64,000 nt of DNA from CBDBJK01 sp965206395 (GCA_965206395.1 CBDBJK010000037.1:1-64000); one strand, 5' to 3'; shown: positions 1-9,180, numbered from the stretch's first letter. Numbers and translations: made by a program. Notes: generated from the letters alone by a model not told the origin.

Positions 1-1
1 C

Positions 2-640
2 GGTGAGCCTGTGCCTACTCCCATTCCAACCAATACACCTCAGTCGGCTGCACAAGTAGCGGCGACGCCTACATTGACTCCGGTGCTTGCAAGCACGCCA
101 ACATCCACTCCAGAACCAGCTCACACGGCTACCCCTACGAGCACTCCAATACCAGTAGCTACGGCGACCGCTGTCGTTGCTCTTTTCGGCCCCCCGAATG
201 TGATCACCACCGACGCCGACTTCGCCCGTTCGGTGTATGCTGTGGACGTTGACGGGGACGGTGACATCGATGTCCTTTCCGCATCATTCTCCGACAACAA
301 GATAGCATGGTACGAGAATACCTTTGGCGATGGCTCGTCCTGGTTGCCTTTCACAATAACTACTGACATTGACAGCGCCACTTCGGTGTACGCTGCGGAC
401 ATGGACGGCGACGGCGATATTGACGCCCTCTCCGCTTCACAGCTTGACGACAAGATAGCATGGTATGAGAATACATCAGGCGACGGCTCATCCTGGTCGA
501 CTCGCATAATCACAACTGACGCTGAAGGTGCCTTCTCGGTGTATGCCGCGGACGTGGATGGGGACGGCGATATGGATGCCCTCTCCGCCTCTATCGATGA
601 AGACAGGATAGCCTGGTACGAGAACATGGCGCAAGAGTAA
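2..640 (+). CDS. VCBS/FG-GAP repeat protein, 5' end outside window
   Basis: The reading frame is open to the left edge, so the true start is upstream; GTG at 11 is only the first in-window candidate. About 55 residues of Thr/Pro/Ser-rich low-complexity linker are followed by three repeats of about 48 residues. Each repeat holds a D-x-D-G-D-G-D calcium-loop-like motif (VDVDGDGDIDVLSAS, ADMDGDGDIDALSAS, ADVDGDGDMDALSAS) and ends in IAWYEN. This is the VCBS/FG-GAP repeat pattern of secreted or surface beta-propeller proteins. The linker suggests an exported, tethered protein whose signal peptide lies outside the window. Its binding target cannot be read from the sequence. Confidence 0.85.
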   Translation, partial: GEPVPTPIPTNTPQSAAQVAATPTLTPVLASTPTSTPEPAHTATPTSTPIPVATATAVVALFGPPNVITTDADFARSVYAVDVDGDGDIDVLSASFSDNKIAWYENTFGDGSSWLPFTITTDIDSATSVYAADMDGDGDIDALSASQLDDKIAWYENTSGDGSSWSTRIITTDAEGAFSVYAADVDGDGDMDALSASIDEDRIAWYENMAQE

Positions 641-761
641 CGAAAACTTACTGCTTGGGCATGCGACATCAGTCACGCTAATGGAAAGAACTTTACCCTT
701 TCCCTCAATTTTTGAGAGACGGAATCGAGATGCGAAGAAGAGGATTTCCCAGAATGTCTGC

Positions 762-1538
762 CTACCCCTCTATGAGGCGAAGTTGCTCCAACACCTGTTG
801 AGTGGAAGGGCGATCGCCTGTGGACTTGCCGACGTACTTGTACCTTATGACTCCCTTTTTGTCGATGATAAAGGTGGAGGGAGTGGCGAGACCATCGCGT
901 CTCAGGTTGTAGACTTCGTAATCGCGCACCACGTCGGCATCCGGGTCATACAGCACTGGAAATGGGATGCCGACTCGCTCGGCCATGTGCTGAGCCTTGG
1001 ACAAGTCATCGGTGCTTATCGCCACGACCTCTGCATCGAGGTCTCCTATCTGGTCGTACTCCTTTGTCAACTCAACGAGCTGGGCGCAGCAGTGGGTTCA
1101 CCAGAAAGCTCTGTAGAACACGACCACGACGTTCTTATCCCCAAGCTGAGCGTCGAGTGAGAACGGCGACCCTGATACGCTGGGTAGGGTAAAAGAGTAA
1201 GCAAGGTCGTCCACATCGCTGCCCAATTCGGCTGCCAGCGAAATGGGCACATCGGAAGTAATATCAGAAACCAGGGGTGCTCTCGATTCCTGCGCAGGCT
1301 GAGTCTCGCCAGATGTCGCGACAACAAGCGGCGCAGACGTTTGATCCAGACTAGCCGTCTCGCTGCCGACGCTAGCCTCCTGGCTCCCTGCAACCGCATT
1401 ACAGGCCGCCAGCGCGAATCCCATAAGGAAGGCCGCTAATAATAGCCAGAGGCGCGAGTTATTGGCAATTTCGCTGGGCCGCAATTCTTCCACGGAAAGA
1501 TGGGAACGTCTCTGGGCACCATTCATCGGGTCGTCCAT
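762..1538 (-). CDS. Probable selenoprotein: lipoprotein peroxiredoxin-like thiol oxidoreductase (Sec147)
   Basis: Two frames that look separate (1098-1538 and 762-1070) lie in the same phase and join across a TGA at 1098-1100, giving 258 residues. The N-terminus has a lipoprotein signal with lipobox L43-A44-A45-C46, then a Ser/Thr-rich linker. The redoxin (AhpC/TSA-like) domain begins near residue 110. The codon after VVVVFYRAFW is TGA and is followed by THCCAQLVEL. In Cys homologues of this fold that position is the peroxidatic Cys of a W-C-x-x-C motif, so reading TGA as Sec gives W-U-T-H-C. A short hairpin with a GUU loop follows at SECIS spacing. The likely role is reduction of peroxides or disulfides outside the membrane. 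The alternative is a single TGC/TGT-to-TGA nonsense mutation. No sel genes are in the window. Confidence 0.75.
1068..1100 (-). promoter_or_regulatory. Candidate bacterial SECIS element after the in-frame TGA
   Basis: In the mRNA the UGA is followed by 15 nt, then CAGCUC, the loop GUU, then GAGUUG. This is a six-pair stem (one G-U pair) with a three-base apical loop that begins GU. The UGA-to-loop distance of about 21 nt lies within the range known for bacterial SECIS elements, whose loops typically carry a G in the first two positions. The hairpin lies inside the coding region, as expected in bacteria. SelB binding is inferred. Confidence 0.6.
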
Positions 1539-1686
1539 TTGGCAAGCGGCAACAAAGTCACGAGGTTCGTCCTCTTCAAACTCGCGCCAAGCATATGCTG
1601 CGCATTAGGATGAAACCGTCGCCTCTTGTAGTGGACTTGCAAGCGTGCGCCTTGAACTTGAACTCTCTGAGAACAGGGCGAACCCT

Positions 1687-1833
1687 CTATTCAGTGGCTT
1701 TGCCTATCCTGAAAACGACCGCTGAACAGACCGAGCACTTGCCCCTTGTCGCTGGTCTGCCGTTCTTCAACGTAACCTGCTCTGCTTCATCAATATCGCG
1801 GTGGGCACGGCATTTGAGGCAGTAAGCCTGCAT
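1687..1833 (-). CDS. DUF5679-type small zinc-ribbon protein
   Basis: A 48-residue protein starting MQAYCLKCRAHRDI, with two Cys pairs (YCLKC near the start and KCSVC near the end) and the TLKNGRPATRGKC core and FRIGKA tail typical of DUF5679 proteins found in Chloroflexota and relatives. The ATG at 1833 is chosen over upstream in-frame starts because GGAGG lies six bases before it. The four Cys probably bind one zinc ion. Function is unknown; these proteins are small, cytoplasmic and usually monocistronic. Confidence 0.85.
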   Translation of the reverse strand: MQAYCLKCRAHRDIDEAEQVTLKNGRPATRGKCSVCSAVVFRIGKATE

Positions 1834-2144
1834 AGCAAACCTCCAGAGGTGAGTGGCGGGTGGACCGCCCAAGTTGGATTAACCAGGTGATGCTTCAAAG
1901 GATTAGGCGATGAAGTGTCTCATTCATCTACCATGTCAGGCTGTCGTGCATCACGACTCGACGAATGCGACACCCGACTAATGAGATACCTTCGCTATTA
2001 TAATGGGAAGGTCTTGGCTCGACAACCCTATTTCTAACCAAAACCATGTCATCGCAAGAACTGAGGAAATCAGTCACACGTATTGTAATGTCTGTTGGCA
2101 TCGACCGTTCCCCACCTGCCAACCACGAACTACGCTGGCCCAGA
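1834..2144. other. Intergenic region, no gene recognised
   Basis: About 310 bases between the DUF5679 gene and the LLM remnant. An 81-codon minus-strand frame at 1928-2173 overlaps the end of the LLM gene and shows no recognisable motif or good ribosome site, so it is not called. No hairpin or repeat stands out apart from the leader of the DUF5679 gene next to 1840. Confidence 0.5.
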
Positions 2145-3122
2145 TTATTCGTTGACGTAGGGCAATACCTCATTCACCAGGCGCTTGTATTGCTCCTTCT
2201 GGCGCCATGAGGTAATGCGCAGTGTAATCGTCTTGGCCCCTTCAGCAATTAGCCCTCGCAAGTGCTCGATGCACTGCTCTGGCGTTCCGGTGGCCGTCCA
2301 GCCGTCTACCACTTGTGGCGAGAACACCGGGCCATAGTATTCGTCCAGAAACTTCTTGGACTCTTCGAACGCCGCCTGCTTATCAGAATTGATGTTGATG
2401 TTGTGGTAGGCCATATTGGGAAAATCGTCAGGGTTTCTGCCGCGCTCTTTGAGGAACTCGCATATCTACGCCCAGTTATCGGACATAGAACCCGGAATCA
2501 TGCGGACGGTCATCCAGCCATCGGCCCTTTCTGCCACTCTTCGCATAGACCTGTCGGCGAATTTCGTTCCAGGTCGAGGATTTGCCGCGATCCAGATAGG
2601 GCATGGGTTTTGAACAGGTTTTGGCTGCACAGTGACGCCTTCGAAGGAGTGGTAGTTGCCTGAGAATGTAACGTCATCCTCGCTCCAGAGGCGTCGGCAA
2701 ATCTCGATGTTCTCCTCCAGGCGAAAGGCCCGTTCCTTGTCGATAACGCCCCAGTGCGAGCCTTCTCGTGCACTCGCTCCTCCTGCCACGATTCCCGTGC
2801 AGGCGGCCAGTAGCATACGCCCCTCGGAAATCAGGTCGAGGTTTGCCCATTGGTAAGCGAATATCATAGGATCGCGCACCGGAAAGCTCGCCATGCAGCC
2901 GACGCCGAGTTTCAACGTGTTCGTGACACTCGCTAACGCGCCGAGCAGCGTTAGGGAGTCCGGTCTCGGTTTCGCAAACAGGCTATCGCCAACCCATACG
3001 GACTTGAAAACGCCGGAGCGTTCGGCATCGATGGTCATATCTAACATGTCTCGTATAGTGGTAATACCGAAGAAGACCCCGCGCTGAGGAAGCGTGATGC
3101 CGAATTCCACTGATGAAGTCAC
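2145..3122 (-). pseudogene. LLM-class flavin/F420-dependent oxidoreductase with in-frame amber codon
   Basis: Starts at a GTG (3122) 7 nt after AAAGGAG and reads VTSSVEFGITLPQRG. It has the luciferase-like TIM-barrel pattern: WVGDSLF near residue 45, TNTLKLGVGCMASFPVRDP near residue 70, then a region ending QPKPVQNPCPIWIAANP. After MSDNWA the frame meets TAG at 2466-2468 and continues in the same phase with ICEFLKERGRNPDDFP and a normal C-terminus ending LPYVNE. A single CAG-to-TAG change would explain it. Full length would be about 325 residues, normal for the family. The gene lies 29 nt after the M20 peptidase stop. Either it is a pseudogene, the base is wrong, or the amber codon is read through. 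Confidence 0.8.
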
Positions 3123-3151
3123 GTCAAAACTCCTTTCCGATTGTCGGGCCG

Positions 3152-4374
3152 CTAGCTCATCCGCGCCTGATGTTCGTCGCGGGCGGCGGCTAGAAGGTCG
3201 GGGTTCGACAAACAGTTCACACGCGGTAAGCCCCAGAACCTTGGCGACGCCGATGGCGCTGTCGCTGGCAAAAGGCGTTTTGGCTGCCTCTGCCAGGAGA
3301 AGCGAGTGACCGGGCACCGGCTCTTCACTTACGGCAAATCTCATTGCGAAAGAAGGCACTACCTGGCTTACGTTGCCGAAATCGGTAGACGCTCCACTTC
3401 CGCCACTAGCACCGGGCGGAAGCGCATCAAGATGCATACCTATGGCCTCTGCGTTGGCGTGGGCAGCCTTTGCCAGCGTTGCGTTGGGAATGACATTCTC
3501 GTACAGCGGTTCATTCGGCAGAATTTCAAGGCGCGCGCCGGTAAGCTGTGCGGCTCCTTCAGCGACCTGTTTCACCTTCTCGATCACCACTTCCAGATAC
3601 TCGCGGTCTCGACAGCGCAGCATGAAGTTGGCGGCGGCGAATTCAGGCACTACGTTAGCGGCTGTACCGCCGTCAGTGATAATGCCGTGAATGCGTACGT
3701 CCTCTCGCAAGTGCTGGCGCATCGCGTCGATGCCAGTGAACAGATGCACGACCGCGTTGAGGGCGTTGATGCCAGCCTCCGGCGCCGCCGCCGCGTGGGC
3801 CGACTTCCCGTGAAAGGCGTATCTGTAGCCGACCATCGCCAGACTCCAGCTTTCGCTTATTGGGATTTCGGTTGGTATTATGGTGACGTTGGATGAGGGA
3901 TGGGAGGATAGTGAAATGTCGATGTCCTTGAAGATTCCCGCTTCAAGCATTCGCACCTTTCCGCCGCCGCCCTCTTCGGCAGGCGTGCCAAGCACCACCA
4001 ACCGACCCGGCAGAGACTCCATCGCAGCTTTGACGCCCAGGACCTGCGCCCAGATTTGAAATTGCGATAAGGTTGTGGCCGCAGCCGTGTCCTACGTCTG
4101 GCAGAGCATCGTACTCAGCTAGCAGAGCGATCGTTGGGCCGTCCCCCTTGCCGCCCTCTATTGTTCCTCGAAACGCCGTCTCCACTCCGCCAACGCCGCG
4201 CTCCACCTTGAAACCGTGCTGCTCCAAAGTGTCAGCCAACAACTTCGCAGCGCGGTGTTCTTCGAAGTTTAGCTCGGGATGCGTGTGTATATCCAGGCTT
4301 ATGCCTACCAGTTCCTCTCGCAGCGATTCTACAGCCTGCGTCACCGCTTCATGAATATCCACTTCGTTGCCCAT
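3152..4374 (-). pseudogene. M20-family amidohydrolase/peptidase, two frameshifts
   Basis: The N-terminal part starts at ATG 4374 behind GGAAGGGAG and carries the metal-site motif GHGCGHNL and LAEYDALPDVG, typical of M20D aminoacylase/carboxypeptidase proteins. Near 4040 (GGTCCTGGG on the coding strand) the frame moves by one base; dropping one base restores LGVKAAMESLPGRLVVLGTPAEEGG. Near 3200-3203 (C4 on the coding strand) it shifts again; dropping one C gives EPDLLAAARDEHQARMS and a TAG at 3152-3154. Without that correction the frame runs falsely into the LLM gene and looks like a 518-residue fusion. The corrected protein is about 407 residues, a normal family length. It would hydrolyse amide bonds of acylated amino acids with two metal ions. 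Confidence 0.85.
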
Positions 4375-4490
4375 CATACTCCCTTCCTTTCCCTCGCCTC
4401 TCTAATTACGATTGTCAACACATGGCTTTATGCTTCGCAGCAATTTTCGGTCCTTTCGTAGAAGGACGGGTTGCCCACGCATATTTTAGT

Positions 4491-4525
4491 AAAAAAGAAG
4501 GCGGGCTATTGAAGTGTAACCCGCC
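4491..4525 (-). terminator. Rho-independent terminator after the HU gene
   Basis: On the minus strand GGCGGG and CCCGCC form a stem around a loop of about 14 bases, followed by TTCTTTTTT. It lies 34 bases after the HU stop codon. Confidence 0.75.
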
Positions 4526-4558
4526 TGATAACTCGCTCCTGATTGATAGAGACTATTA

Positions 4559-4851
4559 CTATCCTTGGGCTGACTTGCTCAGGTCCGCGCCCGCCGTGAA
4601 GCCCACCCGCTTGTGCGCCGGAACTGTTATCAAATCCCCTGCGCTGCCGCCTCTAATGGGCCGCACTCTCCGGGCTTTTACGTCCCTCACCTCGAAGGAG
4701 CCAAAACCGGTAAGCACCACCCGGTCTCCGGCTGCGATTGCTTCTTGAATACTGTCGAGGACTGCCTTGAGGGCCGCCTCACCTTGCGCTCTGGAACTCT
4801 CCATATTGGACGCGACCCTCGACTGATGTCGCTCTTTCTCAGGGTTGCCAT
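4559..4851 (-). pseudogene. HU-family DNA-binding protein with N-terminal frameshift
   Basis: The frame from about 4820 to 4559 encodes a clear HU/IHF body: AALKAVLDSIQEAIAAGD, then VVLTGFGSFEVRDVKAR and a VPAHKRVGFTAGADL tail. The natural start, ATG at 4851 (MATLRKSDIS), lies in another frame. Inserting one base in the GGG run at 4817-4819 joins them as MATLRKSDISRGVASNMESS and gives about 95 residues, the usual HU length. HU bends DNA and compacts the nucleoid and is usually important. The options are a sequencing indel, a true lesion with another HU copy elsewhere, or internal initiation at the Met of NMESS. GAGG is seen about 10 bases before the ATG. Confidence 0.8.
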
Positions 4852-5025
4852 AGGTTCTGCACCTCTTCGTTATTGTGATTTCAGATGAGATTATCTCAGA
4901 CTCATCCATACCAATACGAAGATATATAATGCCATTCCCCGCCGATGTCAAGCCCCTGACGGAAATTAAGCGTAAATTCCATCTAAATGCGTTAAATACT
5001 CTGGCGATTCTCAACTTTTGATCGA

Positions 5026-6399
5026 TTACGCCAGGGGCCTGCCTGCCATGTCTTCGGGGACAGCCACACCGAGGAGATTCAATATCGTGGGGCCAATGTC
5101 CACGAGTTGCGCGCCCTCTATCCGTCCCTCTACATCAGCGTTGTTGAGTATAATTATTCCCTCTCTGGAATGCACCGCATCGTCTGGGCCGGTATCGTTT
5201 TCCTGTAGATACTGGCTTTGATGCCCGACAGTGCCCGCGGCCCTCCACAGCAGATCATCAAAGTACACCATTAGATCGGGCGGGTCGCCGTTGCACTGGT
5301 CGTAGAGTTCCTGGGGCCGGTTAACGAGGGTATCCCACGCCTCCCCGTTGGGGCCTTTAATCCCCTTCAGCTTTGCTATCAGTTCTTCGAGGAATCCTTC
5401 ATATTGCGACTCGCCGACCACGCCTTGTGGTTCTCGACCCTGCAGATTCACGAACACTCGCGCGTAATAGCCTCCCCACGCCCATGCCTTCGTTCTGGCC
5501 CAATCAACACTGGCCTTCTCAAGCGGGCCTATTTCATTCGGCTCCTCGCTGAAGACCAGGTAGCCCTCTTGCGCAAGCCATTGATTGACGCAGAAAGCGC
5601 CCTTCATTCGCTGAGCGCCGTGGTCAGACGCCACCATAATAGCCGTGTCGTCATCGAGCAATTCCAATAGCTCGCCGACCTTCCTGTCAATCATCTTGTA
5701 GTAATCTGGTATCGCCGACTCGTACTTGGAACCTGGCTCGTAAAGGTGGTGGCCGGTATCGAAGTACTTCCAGAAGGTGTGCTGAAGCCTGTCGATGCCG
5801 ATTTCGTGACCGATGAAGAAGTCCCATTGTCGGGTGCGAATCAGGTGTTTGAAAAGCTCGAACCGTCGCTCGGTCATGTCGTAAAGCTCTCTCAATACCG
5901 CGTCTCTGTCATCGTGGCGAAACATGATGTCCACCGCGTAATCGCCTACGGCCTCGCGTATCTCGTCCTTGAGCGCGCGCGGATAGGTATAGGGCAGCGT
6001 GGTATCCGGCGTCATGAAACAGCCGACCATCTCGCCGTTGACGCGCCTTGGAGGAAAGCTCGGAGGTACTGCAACGACGGTAACGTGCTTGCCCTGCCTG
6101 CCGAGAATGTCCCACACCGTCGGCTCGTGTACTGCTGCTGTCGTGGGCAGCGAAATCTCGGTGTACGAGTTATCGCGCCGATGTCTGAAGCCATAAAGTC
6201 CCAGGCGGCCAGGCGACTTGCCCGTCATCATCACCATCCACGCGGGTATGGTTATTGGAGGGTCACAGCTCCAGAGAGTCCCGTACGCGCCTCCGTCCAT
6301 GAGCGAGCGCAGGTTTGGTAGGTCTCGCTTGAACTGATCGAAAAGCAGTGGCGCGGGAACAGAATCAAGCCCAAGAACAAAAACCCTTCGTTTGGTCAT
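5026..6399 (-). CDS. Alkaline-phosphatase-superfamily phosphodiesterase/nucleotide pyrophosphatase
   Basis: 457 residues from ATG 6399, chosen because GAGGAG sits just upstream; the longer frame to 6435 has no ribosome site. The metal-binding landmarks of the type I phosphodiesterase/AP superfamily are visible: VLGLDSVP near residue 9, ITIPAWMVMMTGKSPG near residue 50 with the candidate Thr nucleophile, HEIGIDRLQHTFW near residue 200, and MVASDHGAQRM near residue 255. No signal peptide is seen, so it is probably cytoplasmic. Such enzymes cleave phosphodiester or pyrophosphate bonds using two metal ions; the substrate is not evident. It lies just upstream, on the same strand, of the HU remnant. 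Confidence 0.85.
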   Translation of the reverse strand: MTKRRVFVLGLDSVPAPLLFDQFKRDLPNLRSLMDGGAYGTLWSCDPPITIPAWMVMMTGKSPGRLGLYGFRHRRDNSYTEISLPTTAAVHEPTVWDILGRQGKHVTVVAVPPSFPPRRVNGEMVGCFMTPDTTLPYTYPRALKDEIREAVGDYAVDIMFRHDDRDAVLRELYDMTERRFELFKHLIRTRQWDFFIGHEIGIDRLQHTFWKYFDTGHHLYEPGSKYESAIPDYYKMIDRKVGELLELLDDDTAIMVASDHGAQRMKGAFCVNQWLAQEGYLVFSEEPNEIGPLEKASVDWARTKAWAWGGYYARVFVNLQGREPQGVVGESQYEGFLEELIAKLKGIKGPNGEAWDTLVNRPQELYDQCNGDPPDLMVYFDDLLWRAAGTVGHQSQYLQENDTGPDDAVHSREGIIILNNADVEGRIEGAQLVDIGPTILNLLGVAVPEDMAGRPLA

Positions 6400-6681
6400 A
6401 AACTCTCCTCGGCCTTCCGGTCGTGTATGTAGCAATGAATTCTCGCAACATTTAGGCTACAGTATGTGCCAGGCTAAAACAACGCCGTCAGCTACCCATG
6501 AAACGCCGATCCACCACGTAATCGGATGGTTTGACCGCACAAAGTCGTAGTGCTAATATCCGCAATGTAACGCCAGCAATACCAGAGCGCAGCAGCGGGT
6601 TCAGGTCGCGAAGGATTACTCAGCCAGTCTCACGGTTGCGCTACGTGATGAAATTAAGGGTCATAAAAAGAGAGGTGAAAA
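6400..6681. other. Intergenic region between divergent genes
   Basis: About 280 bases between the minus-strand phosphodiesterase and the plus-strand amidohydrolase remnant. No gene is supported. An AGAGAGG ribosome site lies at its right end before ATG 6682, so it probably held promoters for both directions. No further structure was recognised. Confidence 0.4.
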
Positions 6682-6933
6682 ATGCCGACCTACGATCTTC
6701 TAATCACCAAGGGAAAACTGGTTATCCCCAAGCAGGGCATCATCGATGCAGACCTTGCAGTCAAAGATGGCAAGATTGCCGCCATTCTAAACAAGGATTC
6801 GCAAGCCGACGCAACAGAGACCATAGACGAGGGAATGGATCTCAAGGGCTGGCCGGTTTACACTCTTGTCAGGGGAACTATCGTTCAGAAGGATGGCGTA
6901 GTCGTCAGCGAACTGGCAGGCGCAGCTTCCTAA
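6682..6933 (+). pseudogene. Amidohydrolase (hydantoinase/allantoinase type) reduced to its two ends
   Basis: 83 codons that start well (AGAGAGG before ATG) with YDLLITKGKLVIPKQGIIDADLAV and DGKIAAI, the standard N-terminal strand of cyclic amidohydrolases, up to ETID. The family continues with a G-G-K-x-V-x-P-G-x-I-D-x-H-x-H metal site. Here the text jumps directly to MDLKGWPVYTLVRGTIVQKDG, the C-terminal strand of the same family. About 370 central residues, with every catalytic residue, are missing, yet the frame is kept. The product cannot be an active enzyme. An internal deletion, or a mis-assembly joining the ends, would explain it. Confidence 0.8.
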
Positions 6934-6998
6934 AACATTTTCGAACTGGGTGTACCGCAGGGGTCAATATACAGCATACTGACCTCCGCATATCTCAG

Positions 6999-9155
6999 CT
7001 ATTGAAGCCTTCGCTCATGCATCAGATGAAGCCGCGCTAGTCGCAGCTCTTCGAATGAATAGCCAACGCCGAGCAACTCTTGCACGGGCGTAAGCATCAT
7101 CGTCTTTGCATGATGAAACGCTGCCTGTATCTTTGCGAACCGTTCTGGCGGTAGCGCGACGTGGCTGAGGTCGAGATCGTCGCCTGACTCGATTAGCTTT
7201 TCCAGATGGCTGAAAATGGTGTTCAGCGCGAGGTTGCGTTCTTTGGCAATCTCCATGACAGACTTTTTTTGCGCGAATAGTTGCCTGGTTACGTCGTAAG
7301 TCGAGCCTTCTCGCTGAACTCTGGGGGTTCTTTCCCGTCTTCGCCGCGTAGGAATACTTCGCTCCGCCAGTCCATGCAGGCGTGCGTGCGTGCGAATAAC
7401 GGTCAGAAAATCCTCGCCCAACTCCTCCAGCTTCACCGTTCCTACCCCGCTGATGCGAGAAAGGCTTTCACGACTCTGAGGAAATGAGGACGCCATCAAC
7501 TGAAGCGTCGTGTCGCTGAAGATCATGTATGGCGGCAGACCCCTTGATTGGGCGATGGTCGTTCGCAGATCGCGCAGCTTGTCGAATAACTCCTGATTGT
7601 GATCAAGACTTTCTGCCTTTTGCGGCGCATCGAATTCAGGGTCGCTCACAGGTTTTGCGAGCATCAATTGCTCGCGCTGGCTGAGGAATCGTCGTCCCGT
7701 TTGAGTTACGGCGAGCGTTGGATATTCGCTGCCACTTTTTGCCAGAAGTTCTTTTGTCAGCAGAAGGCTTATCACCTGCTTCAAACCATCGTCATCGAAT
7801 TCGCGCACTATGCCGTACACTGATAGCTGGTCGTGTCCCAACTCGCGAACCCTTCTGGTTTTCGCACCTCGCAGAACTTCGATAACGTGGTTCACGCCGA
7901 ACCGCTCGTTGGTGCGAATCACGGCAGATAGAATCTTCTGGGCGATCACGGTGGCGTCGAACTCCTCGGTGGGTGTCAGGCAGACATCGCATCCTCCACA
8001 GTATTCCTCGTCCCACGTCTCGCCGAAATACTCAAGTACATACCTACGTCTACACGTGTTTAGCTCGCAGAACTCGATTATTTGCGCAAGTTTTTGACGA
8101 GCGTTCTCGCGTTCTAGATCGTCTTCAACCTGGTCAATGAAAAAGTCTTGCTTTATCTTGTCGCCATACGAGTAGAACAAAACACATTCGCTCGGCAGGC
8201 CGTCGCGTCCGGCGCGCCCCGTCTCCTGATAGTAGCCCTCAAGCGATTTCGGCAGATCGTAATGAACCAGAAGGCGTATGTCGGGCTTGTCCACACCCAT
8301 ACCGAAGGCAATCGTAGCAGCGATGATGGACACCTCGTCACGGATGAACTTTTCCTGCGTACTCGTGCGCACGGAAGGCTCTAGCCCCGCATGGTATGGC
8401 AAAGCATTGAGGCCTTGCGCTGACAGGTCTGCGGCGAGGTTTTCGGTGTCCTTCCGCGAAAAGCAGTATATGATCGCGGGGCCGCTTTCGTGCCTTTTCA
8501 GTAGACGGAGGAGCGTATCGAAGGCATTCCTTTTAGGCCGGACATTGTAGTTGAGGTTGGCGCGGTTAAAGCTGGAGATAAAGACGCGCGCATGTTCGAG
8601 ATTTAGTTGCGCAACGATATCCTCGCGCACTCTCTCCGTGGCCGTCGCGGTTAAGGCGATTACTGGCACGGCGGGGAAATCGCGCCGTAGGGCTTTCAGG
8701 TTGCGATAGTCGGGGCGGAAGTCGTGACCCCATTCCGAGATGCAGTGGGCCTCGTCGATGGCAATCAGGCTGACTTCGAGGCTGTGCAGGAAACTGCGGA
8801 ATCCTTGCAGCGCAAGTCTTTCAGGCGCAACGTACAAAATCTTGAGCCGACCGTTATTGGCCTCTGCCTGCACCCGTATGATCTCCGCGTTCGAGAGTGT
8901 GCTGTTGATAAATCCCGCCGCAATACCGTTGGCTTTGAGTGCATCAACCTGATCTTTCATGAGCGCGATTAGCGGCGAAACCACGAGTGTGAGGCCATCG
9001 AAAGTCAGCGCGGGCAACTGGTAACAAAGCGACTTACCCCCGCCCGTAGGCATCAGCACCAGGGCGTCCTTTCGGGCAAGCACGTTGTCTATGACCTCTT
9101 CCTGCATCGGGAGAAATTCGTCATAGCCGAAGTGTTTTTTGAGAAGAGTCAGCAT
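6999..9155 (-). CDS. recQ: ATP-dependent DNA helicase RecQ
   Basis: 718 residues, complete. Helicase motifs in order: FLPMQEEVIDNVL (motif 0), Walker A MPTGGGKS at about 35-42, SPLIALMKDQV, the DEAH box in IDEAHCISEWGHDFRPDYR near residue 135, ALTATAT, YYQETGRAGRDG near 310. Next comes the RecQ zinc-binding set (CELNTCRRR with CGGCDVC near 385), a winged helix, an HRDC domain near 520-590, and a C-terminal helix-turn-helix tail. RecQ unwinds 3'-overhang duplexes in recombination repair and fork restart. It is convergent with the amidohydrolase remnant and lies 25 bases downstream of panE on the same strand. Confidence 0.95.
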   Translation of the reverse strand: MLTLLKKHFGYDEFLPMQEEVIDNVLARKDALVLMPTGGGKSLCYQLPALTFDGLTLVVSPLIALMKDQVDALKANGIAAGFINSTLSNAEIIRVQAEANNGRLKILYVAPERLALQGFRSFLHSLEVSLIAIDEAHCISEWGHDFRPDYRNLKALRRDFPAVPVIALTATATERVREDIVAQLNLEHARVFISSFNRANLNYNVRPKRNAFDTLLRLLKRHESGPAIIYCFSRKDTENLAADLSAQGLNALPYHAGLEPSVRTSTQEKFIRDEVSIIAATIAFGMGVDKPDIRLLVHYDLPKSLEGYYQETGRAGRDGLPSECVLFYSYGDKIKQDFFIDQVEDDLERENARQKLAQIIEFCELNTCRRRYVLEYFGETWDEEYCGGCDVCLTPTEEFDATVIAQKILSAVIRTNERFGVNHVIEVLRGAKTRRVRELGHDQLSVYGIVREFDDDGLKQVISLLLTKELLAKSGSEYPTLAVTQTGRRFLSQREQLMLAKPVSDPEFDAPQKAESLDHNQELFDKLRDLRTTIAQSRGLPPYMIFSDTTLQLMASSFPQSRESLSRISGVGTVKLEELGEDFLTVIRTHARLHGLAERSIPTRRRRERTPRVQREGSTYDVTRQLFAQKKSVMEIAKERNLALNTIFSHLEKLIESGDDLDLSHVALPPERFAKIQAAFHHAKTMMLTPVQELLGVGYSFEELRLARLHLMHERRLQ

Positions 9156-9180
9156 TGGTCTATTTTAGCGCATCAGCGAG

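Noticed and set aside
121..669. 182-codon minus-strand frame opposite the VCBS gene
   Set aside because: Mirror of the Asp/Gly repeats on the plus strand; repeated Ser-rich text is a reverse reading of the repeats.
1928..2173. 81-codon minus-strand frame
   Set aside because: Overlaps the LLM end, no motif, no ribosome site, composition unlike its neighbours.
2466..2468. TAG as a pyrrolysine codon
   Set aside because: The position is a plain Gln site in a family not known for Pyl, and no pyl genes are seen; a point mutation is simpler.
2466..4022. Apparent 518-residue M20 peptidase-LLM oxidoreductase fusion
   Set aside because: The join appears only because a one-base frameshift hides the peptidase stop at 3152-3154; a ribosome site and GTG start for the LLM gene follow it.
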